Shown piece after piece: positions 8,929 to 17,117 of a stretch of DNA of 64,000 bases. The notes under the pieces are model-generated. The model did not search any database. It saw only the letters and a program-made list of their open reading frames with translations, and was not told where the DNA came from. Origin of the DNA: FLUQ01 sp031551515. Lineage in GTDB: Bacteria > Desulfobacterota > Desulfovibrionia > Desulfovibrionales > Desulfovibrionaceae. Every line of letters begins with the position of its first letter. The stretch's first letter is position 1. The stretch lies in NCBI GenBank assembly GCA_031551515.1, contig JAVBNL010000004.1, positions 1 to 64,000 of the forward strand, read 5' to 3'. Position numbers and translations under genes: made by a program.

Positions 8929-10785
8929 CTAGAACGGAAATATCCGCGGCAGCAAAAAGGTCATGACCACGCCGAACAGTATTTGCAGCGGCAGGCCGAC
9001 TTTTACATAGTCCATGAACGTGTAGCGCCCGGCGGACATGACCAGGGCATTGGGCGCCGTGGAAAAAGGGCTGGCGAAACACATGCTGGCGGCGACGGTC
9101 ACCGCGAACAAAAAGGGGTGGGGATTCAGCTTCAAACTGAGCGCCGCCTGCATGGCTATGGGCGCGAACAGCACGGCGGTGGCCGTGTTGCTGATGAACA
9201 GCGTAAGGAGCGAAGTCGCGAAATAGATCGCGCCAAGCACCACAAAAGGCCCGAACGCGCCCAGTTGCTGGGCGATGGTTTGCGAGATAAGGCTTGAGAT
9301 GCCCGTCTTTTCAACCGCAATGGACATGGGCAGCATGGCGGCGACCAGAACGATGCTCTCCCAGTTGATGACTTTATAGGCTTCTTCCGCGTTGCGGAAA
9401 CACCCGCTGAAGACCATGGCCAACGCCGCCAGCAGCACGGCGATGGCGGCAGAGACCATGTTGAAGGCCATTGTGGCGACCATGGCGATCAAAATGGCGG
9501 CGGCCAGCGGCGCTTTGCGGTCCAGAGTCAGCTTTGAAGCCTCTACCAGCGGCTGCCCCACGACCACCCAGTCGTTGCGCTCTTCGCTCAGGCGGGCGAT
9601 ATCCGTCCATTTGCCTTGCACCAGCAGCAAATCGCCGGCTCGCAGTTTTTCTTCCGCAATGCCCTGCAAGACGTACTTGTTCTCTCGTTGCAGCCCGAGG
9701 ACGCTGCAGTTGTATTTTTCTCTGAAGCGTGAATCGCGCACGCTGGCGTTGACCAGGCGCGACGTGGAAAGCAAAACGACCTCGGCAATGCCGATGGTGT
9801 CAAAGCGCAGCAGGTCCCGGCTTGCGGTCTTGCTTTGCGGGGCGTCTTCGGCCTCAAGCAGCGTCGCGCCGTTTTCTTCCGCAAAGCGTCGGGCCATGTC
9901 GAATGAGCCCACAACATGAAGAATATCGCCGGGTTTGATCAGCGTATTATGTTCAGCAAGATTTTGTTGTTCCGCCGATTTCAAAAACCCGTGTTCCTCT
10001 TCGCGGCGGATTTCCGAAACGGAAAGGGCATAGCGCTGGGGCAGTTCCAATTCCAGCAGCGTTTTTGCCGCCAGGGGAGAGGAAATAGGAACGCGCACCC
10101 GGAATATGTGCTGCGTAAGCTGATATTCCCGCGCCAGATCCCGCAGGGATTTGTTGGCGCGTTCTTTAGTTTCCTTTTTGCCCGCGCTGGCTGCGACCAG
10201 CAGTTTTCCCAGAGGGTACATGGCCGCAATGCCGAGAAGCACGCAAGCCACGCCCACCGGAAAGAACGAAAAGAAGGAGAGCGCCCCAAACCCGCCTTCT
10301 TGCAATGTATTGCTGATGACCAGGTTGGGGGCCGTGCCGATCAGGGTCAGCATGCCGCCCATGCTGCTCATAAAGGCGAGCGGCATCAAGAGCTGCCTGG
10401 GGTTCGTTCCGGCTGCCGCGGCCATGCTGACCACGATGGGCAGCATGAGGGCGACGGTTCCGGTGTTGCTGACAAACGCGCCGATAAAGGCGGTGACCAG
10501 CATGACCAAAAGATACACGCGCAACTGGCTGGTACCCGCCAACACGAGGATTTTACGGCTGACGATTTCAGTGAGCCCGGTGCGGAATATGCCGCCGCTG
10601 ACCACGAACACCCCAACCATCATAACGATGACGGGATTGGAAAAACCGCTGAACGCTTCTTGCGGGGTGATGACGGAGCAGAGGGTCAGCGCGACGAGAG
10701 AGCAGAGCGCCACCAGGTCGGGGCGGATGGTGCCGAGCACGAAAAGAACGAGAGAAGCGGCCAGTATAATAAGCGTTATGGTCAT
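8929..10785 (-). CDS. SLC13/DASS-family permease with paired RCK_C (TrkA-C) domains
   Basis: Probable sodium-coupled anion transporter (dicarboxylate, sulfate or similar; substrate not determinable). Two membrane halves each carry the family SNT signature (SNTGTVALMLPIV near residue 105; SNTATAVLFAPI near 540). A cytosolic insert of about 200 residues holds two RCK_C-type regulatory domains (for example LIKPGDILHVVGS and RAGDLLLVQG). The 618-residue length is normal for this architecture. The first ATG (10791) is only one base from the AAGG, so the second ATG, 8 bases after it, is preferred. Confidence 0.9.
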   Translation of the reverse strand: MTITLIILAASLVLFVLGTIRPDLVALCSLVALTLCSVITPQEAFSGFSNPVIVMMVGVFVVSGGIFRTGLTEIVSRKILVLAGTSQLRVYLLVMLVTAFIGAFVSNTGTVALMLPIVVSMAAAAGTNPRQLLMPLAFMSSMGGMLTLIGTAPNLVISNTLQEGGFGALSFFSFFPVGVACVLLGIAAMYPLGKLLVAASAGKKETKERANKSLRDLAREYQLTQHIFRVRVPISSPLAAKTLLELELPQRYALSVSEIRREEEHGFLKSAEQQNLAEHNTLIKPGDILHVVGSFDMARRFAEENGATLLEAEDAPQSKTASRDLLRFDTIGIAEVVLLSTSRLVNASVRDSRFREKYNCSVLGLQRENKYVLQGIAEEKLRAGDLLLVQGKWTDIARLSEERNDWVVVGQPLVEASKLTLDRKAPLAAAILIAMVATMAFNMVSAAIAVLLAALAMVFSGCFRNAEEAYKVINWESIVLVAAMLPMSIAVEKTGISSLISQTIAQQLGAFGPFVVLGAIYFATSLLTLFISNTATAVLFAPIAMQAALSLKLNPHPFLFAVTVAASMCFASPFSTAPNALVMSAGRYTFMDYVKVGLPLQILFGVVMTFLLPRIFPF

Positions 10786-10910
10786 GTTCATCCTTACGGG
10801 AGCCGCCGTGGCAGGTATCGCGGTAGAGCACTTTAAACGTTAACTGTTCTGGAAGGCGCGCCAATAAACCCTATGCCATACCTGAAAGTGTAAGGCCAGT
10901 ATGGAAGAAG

Positions 10911-10959
10911 CTTTTAAAACCGCGAAAAGAACGCGACGGCATGTCGCGTTCTTTTCGCG
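10911..10959 (-). terminator. Hairpin terminator of the SlyB-like lipoprotein gene
   Basis: Perfect 17-bp stem (10921-10937 with 10943-10959, loop GGCAT). On the minus strand it is followed by GTTTTAAAAG, a modest T-tract. Confidence 0.75.
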
Positions 10960-10980
10960 TATGAGGGGGATGCGGCGCGG

Positions 10981-11442
10981 CTACTGCAACTGCACCCGGC
11001 CGTAACCGGCCGCATCGCGCATTACGCGCACGCGGTCGCCCACGGTATAAATATCGTCTTCAGGCTGGGCGATGACAATGGTTTTGCCGTTATCCAGCTC
11101 TACAGTCAAAGCCAGGCCGTAGTCGGTTTTACGAAATCCCATTTCGCCGACGCCCCCGGCCACGGCGCCCAAGGCTCCACCGGCCAGAAGGCCGACCGTA
11201 CCCGCGGTGCCGCTGCCGCCGATGGCGCCGCCTATCAGGGCGCCGGTGACGCCGCCCACCAGCGGACCGACAACGGTGGGTTCCGTGGTCACACTGGAAG
11301 CGCCCACATGGGTAACGGTGCCCGTCAGCACGCTTTGGGCGTGGATTTCACCCGGAATATACGGGTCGCCTTTGACGGTCGAACAACCGCCGAAAGCGAA
11401 AAGAAGACACAACAAAAGGGGAATGCCCGACATTGCCCGCAT
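10981..11442 (-). CDS. SlyB/PcpD-like glycine-zipper outer-membrane lipoprotein
   Basis: A signal peptide ends in the lipobox FGGCS (Cys about residue 20). The middle third is a glycine-zipper segment (VGPLVGGVTGALIGGAIGG and GLLAGGALGAVAGG), typical of the 17-kDa surface antigen/SlyB group. The C-terminal domain (NGKTIVIAQPEDDIYTVGDRV) is the family's small beta domain. The 153-residue size fits. GGAGGTTGT precedes the ATG. These proteins sit in the outer membrane and affect envelope integrity; the exact role here is unknown. Confidence 0.88.
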   Translation of the reverse strand: MRAMSGIPLLLCLLFAFGGCSTVKGDPYIPGEIHAQSVLTGTVTHVGASSVTTEPTVVGPLVGGVTGALIGGAIGGSGTAGTVGLLAGGALGAVAGGVGEMGFRKTDYGLALTVELDNGKTIVIAQPEDDIYTVGDRVRVMRDAAGYGRVQLQ

Positions 11443-11543
11443 ACAACCTCCGCAAGGAAAAAAATGCCGTACTACGTTCTGCTGGAATATATGCAGGTTT
11501 GGTGCCAGAATGGTTCCAGCCCCAGAAGACCATGGAGCTGCCT

Positions 11544-12113
11544 ATGAAGATTCGATTTGCGACTCCCGGCGACAGCCCGGCGCTACTGAAAATATACGCC
11601 CAATACATAACGACGCCGATCACGTTTGAATGCGCGCTGCCCACCGAGCGTGAATTTGCGGAAAGGATCGCCGGCATAGCGGGGTTTTACCCATATCTGG
11701 TGTGTGAAGAGGGTGGCGCGATCATCGGCTATGCTTACGCTCACCGGTATAAGGAGCGGGAAGCGTATCAATGGGGCGCGGAACTGTCGGTGTATCTTGA
11801 CGGAAATGCCACCTCAAAAGGCCTGGGTAAAAAATTATGTCGTATTTTGATGGAAATTTTGAAGTTACAGGGGATTAGAACGGTGTACGGGGCGGTTACG
11901 TCGCCCAACGCCAAAAGCGAGGGGCTGCACAGGTCGCTCGGTTTCGCCGTTCTCGGCACCTATCATAAAACGGGATATAAAGACGGCCGCTGGCACGACG
12001 TCATCTGGTTTGAAAAACAGATAGCGCCCTATGATGATGACCCGCGGCCGATCGTGTCCATCGGCGCGATTGCCCCGTCTACGTTGCAAGAGGTCATTTC
12101 CGGTTTTGAGTAG
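11544..12113 (+). CDS. GNAT N-acetyltransferase, phosphinothricin acetyltransferase-like
   Basis: Cytosolic acetyl-CoA-dependent N-acetyltransferase of 189 aa. The order MKIRFATPGD...YAQYI...TFE...YAYAHRYKEREAYQWGAELSVYL...GLGKKL...PNAKSEGLHRSLGF follows the Pat/BAR-like GNAT subgroup, including the SVYL strand 4 and the late LHxxxGF segment. Such enzymes often act on methionine sulfoximine, phosphinothricin or amino acid analogues; the substrate cannot be read from sequence. GGAG lies 5 bases before this ATG, which is why the in-frame upstream ATG (11532) is not used. Confidence 0.88.
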   Translation: MKIRFATPGDSPALLKIYAQYITTPITFECALPTEREFAERIAGIAGFYPYLVCEEGGAIIGYAYAHRYKEREAYQWGAELSVYLDGNATSKGLGKKLCRILMEILKLQGIRTVYGAVTSPNAKSEGLHRSLGFAVLGTYHKTGYKDGRWHDVIWFEKQIAPYDDDPRPIVSIGAIAPSTLQEVISGFE

Positions 12114-12121
12114 GTTTTGAT

Positions 12122-12154
12122 AGAAAAAGCCCCCACAATGTGGGGGCTTTTTCT
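12122..12154. terminator. Bidirectional terminator between the GNAT and RRM genes
   Basis: A 14-bp stem (12122-12135 with 12141-12154) carries A-runs on the left arm and T-runs on the right, so it can terminate both convergent genes. Confidence 0.88.
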
Positions 12155-12172
12155 GAGAGAGAAGCCGTGGAA

Positions 12173-12439
12173 TTAGTACCGGGGCTGGCGCGGCGCTTTG
12201 GGACGAGCCTCGTTCACGCGCAGAGTGCGGCCGCCGAAAGAGCTGTTGTCCAGCGCTTCCACTGCGGCGGTGGCGTCCGCATCTTCCATTTCGACAAAGC
12301 CGAAACCGCGGGCGCGGCCGGTTTCGCGGTCGGTCACCAGTTTTACGGAAAGAACGTTACCATGAGCGGCAAACAGGCTCTGAACTTCTTCTTCCGTGGC
12401 GGACCAGGGCAAATTTCCAACATAAATCGACTTGGCCAT
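12173..12439 (-). CDS. RRM-domain RNA-binding protein
   Basis: Single RNA recognition motif of 88 aa, like the small glycine-poor RNA-binding proteins common in cyanobacteria and deltaproteobacteria. RNP2 (SIYVGNLPW) is near the N-terminus and RNP1 (RGFGFVEM) near residue 43, with the expected spacing. The short basic tail RPKAPRQPRY ends the protein. The start is set by GAGG eight bases before this ATG, although the frame extends further up. It probably binds single-stranded RNA as a regulator or chaperone; targets are unknown. Confidence 0.93.
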   Translation of the reverse strand: MAKSIYVGNLPWSATEEEVQSLFAAHGNVLSVKLVTDRETGRARGFGFVEMEDADATAAVEALDNSSFGGRTLRVNEARPKAPRQPRY

Positions 12440-12721
12440 GAAACAAACCTCACAAAAAGATGATAAAGCGTCCGCGTTTACCGTTTTGCAACACGCATGC
12501 AAAACCACGCGGCCCCGTATAAAACCCCCTTGCCTTATCGGGCAAGAGTCGTCAATAGAAAAAAACTGTTTTTGCCTATATTTTCATGTATTTTTAAAAA
12601 AAATCCCTTTTATGCCTGGTACGGGGCAGTGCTAACCGGCCGGGCACATTCAGCTTCAGGCCCCGGCACGGCACGTCGCGCGGCCCGCTGATACTGGCAA
12701 TGGGGTATCGCGAAGCCAAGT
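12440..12721. other. Intergenic leader of the RRM gene
   Basis: Between two minus-strand genes. The half nearest the RRM gene contains an A/T-rich block (12590-12615) and a small CTTGCC-N6-GGCAAG hairpin near 12528-12545. A TTGCCC-N17-TTATAC pair on the minus strand could be the RRM promoter, at low confidence. The other half shows nothing distinct. Confidence 0.35.
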
Positions 12722-13204
12722 TCACCCTTTATTGCAAATGAGGCGTTTCGTACCAGCCTCAAAAAGGACGTCGACCTTGTCGGGAGGGATGCAGGCGATA
12801 ACTTCACCAAGGCCGAATACGGGGTGTTGCAATAGGTCACCTTGCGCAAAAGAGACGGCGGGCGCGTACGCTATAGGCTCATCGCCCTTGCGGCGGTTCA
12901 CCGTGGTTGCCCAACGTTCTCTTGATGCGGCTGCCGCGGCGGCTTCTTTGCGGGAAAGGGCGGTCGCGGCCTTTGAGCCGGGCGCTGCCGGGCGGCTTGT
13001 CCGGGGTTGCCGTTCTTTTGCGGGGGCCGTTTTGGCAAGCGGCGCGGATCTGCCGGCCGGGCGAAAACGGTGCACGCTGCCGCAGGCGCGGCATTCCACT
13101 TTGGCGACGGCATCACCAAGCATGACCACAACCGTATGCCCCATAACGTCGTTACATTTGCCGCACAGGGCCTCTACCATCGAACCGACCGTCACCTTTT
13201 GCAT
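12722..13204 (-). CDS. Zinc-ribbon protein with UvrD-tail-like C-terminal domain
   Basis: Not assigned to a named family. The first 50 residues hold a four-Cys ribbon (CGKC at about 14-17 and CRAC near 40). A low-complexity Ala/Arg/Pro linker follows, then a C-terminal block (HPVFGLGEVIACIPPDKVDVLF...KRLICN) that resembles the small beta-barrel found at the end of UvrD/PcrA helicases and in some RNA-polymerase-binding proteins. That similarity is an inference from pattern. The ATG is placed 5 bases after GAGG in preference to the GTG at 13210. It lies directly downstream of the hsp20 terminator. Confidence 0.7.
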   Translation of the reverse strand: MQKVTVGSMVEALCGKCNDVMGHTVVVMLGDAVAKVECRACGSVHRFRPAGRSAPLAKTAPAKERQPRTSRPAAPGSKAATALSRKEAAAAAASRERWATTVNRRKGDEPIAYAPAVSFAQGDLLQHPVFGLGEVIACIPPDKVDVLFEAGTKRLICNKG

Positions 13205-13213
13205 ATGCACCTC

Positions 13214-13240
13214 AAAAAAAAGGCCGCCGGAGCGGCGGCC
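13214..13240 (-). terminator. Terminator of the hsp20 pair
   Basis: An 8-bp GGCCGCCG/CGGCGGCC stem (13222-13229 with 13233-13240) is followed on the minus strand by eight T. It overlaps the leader of the next gene. Confidence 0.88.
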
Positions 13241-13267
13241 CGAGTCAAACCGGCGCGCCGCGCCGGG

Positions 13268-13633
13268 CTATTCAGTCTTGATCTCAATACGCCGGGGCTT
13301 CATGGTTTCAGCCTTGGGCAAAAAGAGGTCAAGGACGCCATCTTTGATCGTGGCCTTGATGCGCTCACGATCAACCATATCGGAAAGAGTAAAGACCCGC
13401 TCATAGATCTGGGCTTCAAACTCGGCCCGCATGCAGTGCTCTTGCTCTTGTCTTGAGGGAGCATATTCGCTCTCTCCCCTTATGGTCAATTCATTTTGCT
13501 CAAGATTGATGGAAAGCGATTCCGGCGCGACGCCGGGCAGGTCCATAAAGATATGAAAACCGTCCGTGTTTTCCAGAATGTCGGTGGAAGGCATGGTGGT
13601 TACGGCTTGTCTGGTAGTGGTCATGGTGGTCAT
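13268..13633 (-). CDS. Hsp20/alpha-crystallin small heat shock protein (second copy)
   Basis: ATP-independent holdase, 121 aa. The alpha-crystallin domain runs from about residue 20 (DGFHIFMDLPGVAPESLSI) to the A-x-x-x-G-V-L motif (IKDGVLDLFLPK), with a short PRRIEIKTE tail. The N-terminal arm is very short and Thr-rich. It lies 15 bases downstream of a second hsp20 on the same strand; the two are similar but clearly diverged, as in the paired IbpA/B or Hsp20.1/20.2 arrangement. Confidence 0.93.
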   Translation of the reverse strand: MTTMTTTRQAVTTMPSTDILENTDGFHIFMDLPGVAPESLSINLEQNELTIRGESEYAPSRQEQEHCMRAEFEAQIYERVFTLSDMVDRERIKATIKDGVLDLFLPKAETMKPRRIEIKTE

Positions 13634-13648
13634 AGTATCCTCCAGTAC

Positions 13649-14053
13649 TTACTCGATGCTGATGCGGCGCGGCTTCACGTCTTCCGTCTTGGGCAAGGTG
13701 ACGCGCAAGATGCCGTTGGCGCTCTTCGCGCTGACCCTGTCACGCGCGACGGGGACGTTCAGGTTGATGATGCGCTGAAAGGTCCCGCCGGTTCGTTCCT
13801 GACGAAAGTAACGGCCCTCGGGCGATTTACGCTCGCCTTTGATGACCAGGCTGCGCGCGGTCAGCGTGAGATCCACATCCTCTGCCGCGATGCCGGGCAT
13901 GCAGGCGTCGACAATGTAGCTGTCTTCGTTTTCGTACACGTTGATCAGCGGGTACATGGATCTGCGTTGCAGCATGCTGGAGTTGCGAAACATCTCGAAA
14001 ATGCGGTCCATGTCCTTGGGCATATCATACAAGCTGTTGAAATCGATAACCAT
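13649..14053 (-). CDS. Hsp20/alpha-crystallin small heat shock protein (first copy)
   Basis: Small heat shock chaperone of 134 aa. An N-terminal amphipathic arm (FNSLYDMPKDMDRIFEMF) precedes the alpha-crystallin domain (VYENEDSYIVDACMPGI through SANGILRVTLPK). It is the promoter-proximal gene of a two-gene operon. A good TTGACA-type promoter lies about 85-110 bases upstream. No CIRCE element was found there, so control probably differs from groESL. Confidence 0.94.
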   Translation of the reverse strand: MVIDFNSLYDMPKDMDRIFEMFRNSSMLQRRSMYPLINVYENEDSYIVDACMPGIAAEDVDLTLTARSLVIKGERKSPEGRYFRQERTGGTFQRIINLNVPVARDRVSAKSANGILRVTLPKTEDVKPRRISIE

Positions 14054-14134
14054 AACGGTTCCTCCTCAGTATGCTTGCTTATCCTGAAACCCGCGCGGCC
14101 GTCCGCGCGAACGGGGGTCAGGTCTCTGGATATA

Positions 14135-14162
14135 TAGATAATCCGGTCGATCGGGCTGTCAA
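14135..14162 (-). promoter_or_regulatory. Probable vegetative-type promoter of the hsp20 operon
   Basis: On the minus strand TTGACA (14157-14162) is separated by 16 bases from TATCTA (14135-14140), which continues into TATATCC. The distance to the first hsp20 ATG is about 80 bases. Confidence 0.6.
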
Positions 14163-14233
14163 GAATAGCTTTACGCTCTACAGGCAACATCGTACACTGC
14201 ATAGCTGAAAATCGGGGTTCCTATGTTGCTTGA

Positions 14234-14675
14234 TGTAGTTTTGGCGGTGTCGCCGTTCTTTTTACGGACAACCCCACGCCGGTGCATATCATTCCCGGCC
14301 AGCCGGAATTTTTGCGGTTTTTCGCGCAGCCGTGCTTGTGGCTGTTTCTCTCGACGCTGGCGTGCGTGCCTTTATTAAAAACCGGCCGCCACTTCATGCG
14401 TAACAGCCTGCGCAAATGGCTGTCCCGCATGATACGGCCTTTTCTGGCCGCGGGATTTATTTTTCCATCGCCTGTGCCTTTAACCACTCCGGCAAGAACG
14501 GCGCATGGAAATTGACACATGCGGACAACAACATGATCGCCGCGCTGGCTTCGGCCGCGGCCATTGACAGTTTCGGCACGGAAAACGCCATTTTCAGAGT
14601 GTTCCTCGGCCTGAGCGCCATGGTCACCCTCACTCTTTCTTTTGTTCGCGTGATTTTTGTTTTTTTGTTGGAGGC
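14234..14675 (+). pseudogene. Decayed membrane permease fragment (possibly L-lactate permease family)
   Basis: Two overlapping frames together give one hydrophobic protein. The first reads FGGVAVLFTDNPTPVHIIPG and continues through a basic RHFMRNSLRKWLSRMIRPF segment to FLAAGFIF. The second carries on as YFSIACAFNHSGKNGAW and then NNMIAALASAAA. The switch falls near the T-run at 14459-14465, which points to a frameshift. Both ends are missing: there is no start region, and the 3' end stops at the nitroreductase RBS. The NxSG...NMIxxLAxASA pattern recalls LctP permeases, but that assignment is tentative. Confidence 0.55.
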
Positions 14676-14678
14676 AGT

Positions 14679-15419
14679 ATGAACCCGACCCTTTCTCTGC
14701 TTGAAAGCCACAGAAGCAGCCGCTCGTACACCACGGAACCCGTTTCCGACGAGATCCTTGATGCGGTCATCAGCGCCGGGCACCGCGCGCCCACATCCAG
14801 CAACGGACAGCATGTTTCCGTGGTTGTGGTGCGCGACGCGCGACAGCGCGCCCGCATAGCGGAACTGACCGGCAACCAGCCCTGGGTGGCAAAGGCCCCG
14901 GTGTTTCTGGCCCTGGTGCTGGATATGCACAAGCTGAACGCGGCTGTCACCGCCGCCGGGCGGACTTTAAGCGCGCAGAACCATGTGGAAGGCCTGATCA
15001 TGGGCTGCCTTGACTGCGGCATCGCTCTCGAAGCCATGGCGCTGGCTGCGCGCGCCCAGGGGCTGGGCATGGTGCCCATCGGCGGCATACGCAACAACCC
15101 GCAGGAAATGATTGACCTGCTCGGCCTGCCGCCGCTTTGTTTCGCACCGGTGGGGCTTGCGTTGGGCCATGTGAAGCGCGAGGCCGCGCAGCGTCCGCGC
15201 TTGCCTCTTTCCACCTTCCGGCATGACGAGATGTATGACCCCACACGCATCGCCGGGGCGGTGGCGGGCTATGACGAAACGCTGCTGGCGTTCTGGAAAG
15301 AGCAGGGAAGGGCGGAAGGGCTCAGCTGGTCGGCGGCCATGGCCCCGCGTTTTGACCATAACGAGAGGCCGAAACTGCGGCCGGTCATGACAAAACAGGG
15401 AATGAAGTTTGAGGATTGA
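14679..15419 (+). CDS. NfsA/FRP-like FMN nitroreductase
   Basis: Oxygen-insensitive flavin reductase of the nitroreductase superfamily, 246 aa. The N-terminal HRSSRSYTTEPV motif (FMN phosphate binding) is followed by APTSSNGQH, the central GLGMVPIGGIRNNP segment typical of the NfsA/Frp subgroup, and LCFAPVGLALG. The long C-terminal arm after residue 190 is also typical of that subgroup. It probably reduces nitroaromatics, quinones or flavins with NAD(P)H. GGAGG lies 6 bases before the ATG. It ends directly against the convergent truA stop with no spacer. Confidence 0.92.
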   Translation: MNPTLSLLESHRSSRSYTTEPVSDEILDAVISAGHRAPTSSNGQHVSVVVVRDARQRARIAELTGNQPWVAKAPVFLALVLDMHKLNAAVTAAGRTLSAQNHVEGLIMGCLDCGIALEAMALAARAQGLGMVPIGGIRNNPQEMIDLLGLPPLCFAPVGLALGHVKREAAQRPRLPLSTFRHDEMYDPTRIAGAVAGYDETLLAFWKEQGRAEGLSWSAAMAPRFDHNERPKLRPVMTKQGMKFED

Positions 15420-16199
15420 TCAATAATCCACGCGCATCAGGGCCAGGCCTTCGGCCGGGGCCGTGGGGCTGGGCAGGGCGGCGCGGTCTTTGGCGGCGAG
15501 AATGCCGGGCACGGCGTCTGCCGTGATTTTGCCGTTACCCACCTGGACCAGAAGGCCCATCAGGTTGCGCACCATCTGTTTCAAAAAACCGTCGCCATAG
15601 AAAAACCAGGTGGTCACGGGCCACTCGGGCGGGCAGAGAAAATTTGCCGCGCGGCCTTCTTCTTCGGTTATGGATATGAGCGTGCGCACGGTCGTTTTTT
15701 CCGGGTCCGTTCCCGCGTTGCGAAAGGATGCGAAATCATGTCTGCCTTGCAGCAGGGCGGCCGCTTCGCGCATGGCGGCGCGGTTTAACACCGGCACGGG
15801 CCAGACAAAACCGCGCAGCCGGGGGGAAATGGCGGAACGCTCCATCAGCAGGGTATAGGCGTACAGCTTAGCCTTGGCGCTTTTGCGGGCGTGAAAGTCG
15901 GAAGAAACCGGCGTTGCGGCAAGCACCCTGATGTCGCGGGGCAGATGGGCGTTGAACGCACGAACCCAATCCTGCACGCGGGCCGCTTCCGGTACGTCCA
16001 GGTGCGCGACCTGCCCTTCCGCATGCACGCCGGAATCAGTGCGGCCCGCTCCGTGCACCCGGATGGGGCGCCCGGCGATGCGCGCGGCAACGGCCTCCAG
16101 CTCGCCCTGTACCGTGCTTTGGCGCAAATCCGGAGCTTGCAGCTGCCACCCGGCGTAGCGCTCGCCGCTATAGGCCAGAGTCAGTTTCAGCCTGATCAT
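15420..16199 (-). CDS. truA: tRNA pseudouridine(38-40) synthase TruA
   Basis: Isomerises uridine to pseudouridine at positions 38-40 of the tRNA anticodon arm. The catalytic aspartate lies in GAGRTDSGVHAEGQVAHLD (about residue 50), and the N-terminal YSGERYAGWQLQ and C-terminal FLKQMVRNLMGLL motifs are canonical. 259 aa is normal. The ATG chosen gives MIRLKLTLAYSG and has GGAAAG upstream; a TTG 15 bases earlier is a less likely start. Confidence 0.95.
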   Translation of the reverse strand: MIRLKLTLAYSGERYAGWQLQAPDLRQSTVQGELEAVAARIAGRPIRVHGAGRTDSGVHAEGQVAHLDVPEAARVQDWVRAFNAHLPRDIRVLAATPVSSDFHARKSAKAKLYAYTLLMERSAISPRLRGFVWPVPVLNRAAMREAAALLQGRHDFASFRNAGTDPEKTTVRTLISITEEEGRAANFLCPPEWPVTTWFFYGDGFLKQMVRNLMGLLVQVGNGKITADAVPGILAAKDRAALPSPTAPAEGLALMRVDY

Positions 16200-16334
16200 G
16201 CCACTACTTTCCAATACGTGCCTCTTTCGCGCGTTTCGCTTCTTTCGTGCGTCTTTTGCTTACACAGGTCCTGCCCAAAAGTCGAATGAGCATACAACCG
16301 TCTTTCCTGACTCCCCCTAAATAGGCCGCTAACC

Positions 16335-16365
16335 AAAAAGTTCCGCCCGGTTCACGCCGGGCGGA
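16335..16365 (-). terminator. Terminator of the fliJ/motE-like pair
   Basis: A 9-bp stem TCCGCCCGG/CCGGGCGGA (16342-16350 with 16357-16365) is followed on the minus strand by AACTTTTTGG. Confidence 0.75.
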
Positions 16366-16378
16366 CTATTGCGTGGTC

Positions 16379-16427
16379 AAGGGGGCTCAGCCCCCTTGCG
16401 GGGGGTGCGGGGGACAGCGTCCCCCGC
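16379..16427. repeat. Paired GC-rich hairpins, dispersed repeat copy 4
   Basis: Two perfect hairpins: AAGGGGGC/GCCCCCTT (16379-16386 with 16390-16397) and GCGGGGGAC/GTCCCCCGC (16407-16415 with 16419-16427). The first shares the 18-base string GGGGGCTCAGCCCCCTTG with the copy inside the glpA-glpB coding region. Confidence 0.7.
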
Positions 16428-16430
16428 CTG

Positions 16431-17117
16431 CTATTCGAAAGGCAGCTGCATGCGGGCCAGCGATTCCGACAGACGGGCCGCTTTGGGCGCTTTGACAAAG
16501 GTCAGGATTTCTCCGGCCTGGCGGCCGCGCATGCCCGACAGAACTTTGACGGCGATTTTTTCGTCCAGGGTTTCGAGCACTTCGGCAGCCTGTTTGGCTT
16601 TCATGTTAGAGAGCACGTCAACCAGGTGGCGGTACTTGGCGCTTTTGACCTCTTCCGCTTCCTTGAGCATCATTTGCAGACGCGATTCCAGCAGTTGCAG
16701 GCGCTCCAGGCGAGAATCCAGCTCTTTTTCAAGAGTGCGCAGGTCTTGTTCTTTGCGGGCGATTTCTTCCTGGCGGCGTTGCAGCCCTTCTCTGGAAAGG
16801 TCGGTTTGCCCGGCCGCGGGCTGTTGATTTGCGGGGTCGCTTGCCGGGGCCGCCTGGGCGGTGGCGGGGCTGAGAAGATATCTGCCGGAATTCGCGGCAG
16901 GACGGGGTTCCGCAACTTTTACCGCGGGCTGGGCCTGCGGGGTGGTGGCCGCCTGGGCGACGGGGCGGGCCGCTTCGCGTTTGGCATCCAGCGTGGACCA
17001 GATCGGTTCCGCAAGCATGGTGCCCAGCAGGCAGAGCTTGAGCAACACGGCGCAGGCCAGGTAGCGGCAGAGCCTAGAGGGTCGAAGGGACGAAGCGGAT
17101 CGTTGCGATGTCGTCAT
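16431..17117 (-). CDS. MotE-like flagellar chaperone / MgtE-N-fold protein
   Basis: A single N-terminal membrane helix (CAVLLKLCLLGTML) is followed by an Ala/Pro-rich periplasmic linker, a coiled coil from about residue 115 to 170, and a C-terminal helical block (VDVLSNMKAKQAAEVLETLD...VLSGMRGRQAGEIL). That repeat is the FliG/MgtE-N-like motif of MotE, which stabilises the MotA/B stator partner MotC in rhizobia. It overlaps the end of fliJ by 44 bases. Neither candidate start (17117 or 17153) has a clear RBS, which suggests translational coupling to fliJ. Confidence 0.78.
   Translation of the reverse strand: MTTSQRSASSLRPSRLCRYLACAVLLKLCLLGTMLAEPIWSTLDAKREAARPVAQAATTPQAQPAVKVAEPRPAANSGRYLLSPATAQAAPASDPANQQPAAGQTDLSREGLQRRQEEIARKEQDLRTLEKELDSRLERLQLLESRLQMMLKEAEEVKSAKYRHLVDVLSNMKAKQAAEVLETLDEKIAVKVLSGMRGRQAGEILTFVKAPKAARLSESLARMQLPFE

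Noticed and set aside
13268..14053. CIRCE control of the hsp20 pair
   Set aside because: No GAGTGCTAA dyad was found in the leader; an ordinary promoter fits better.
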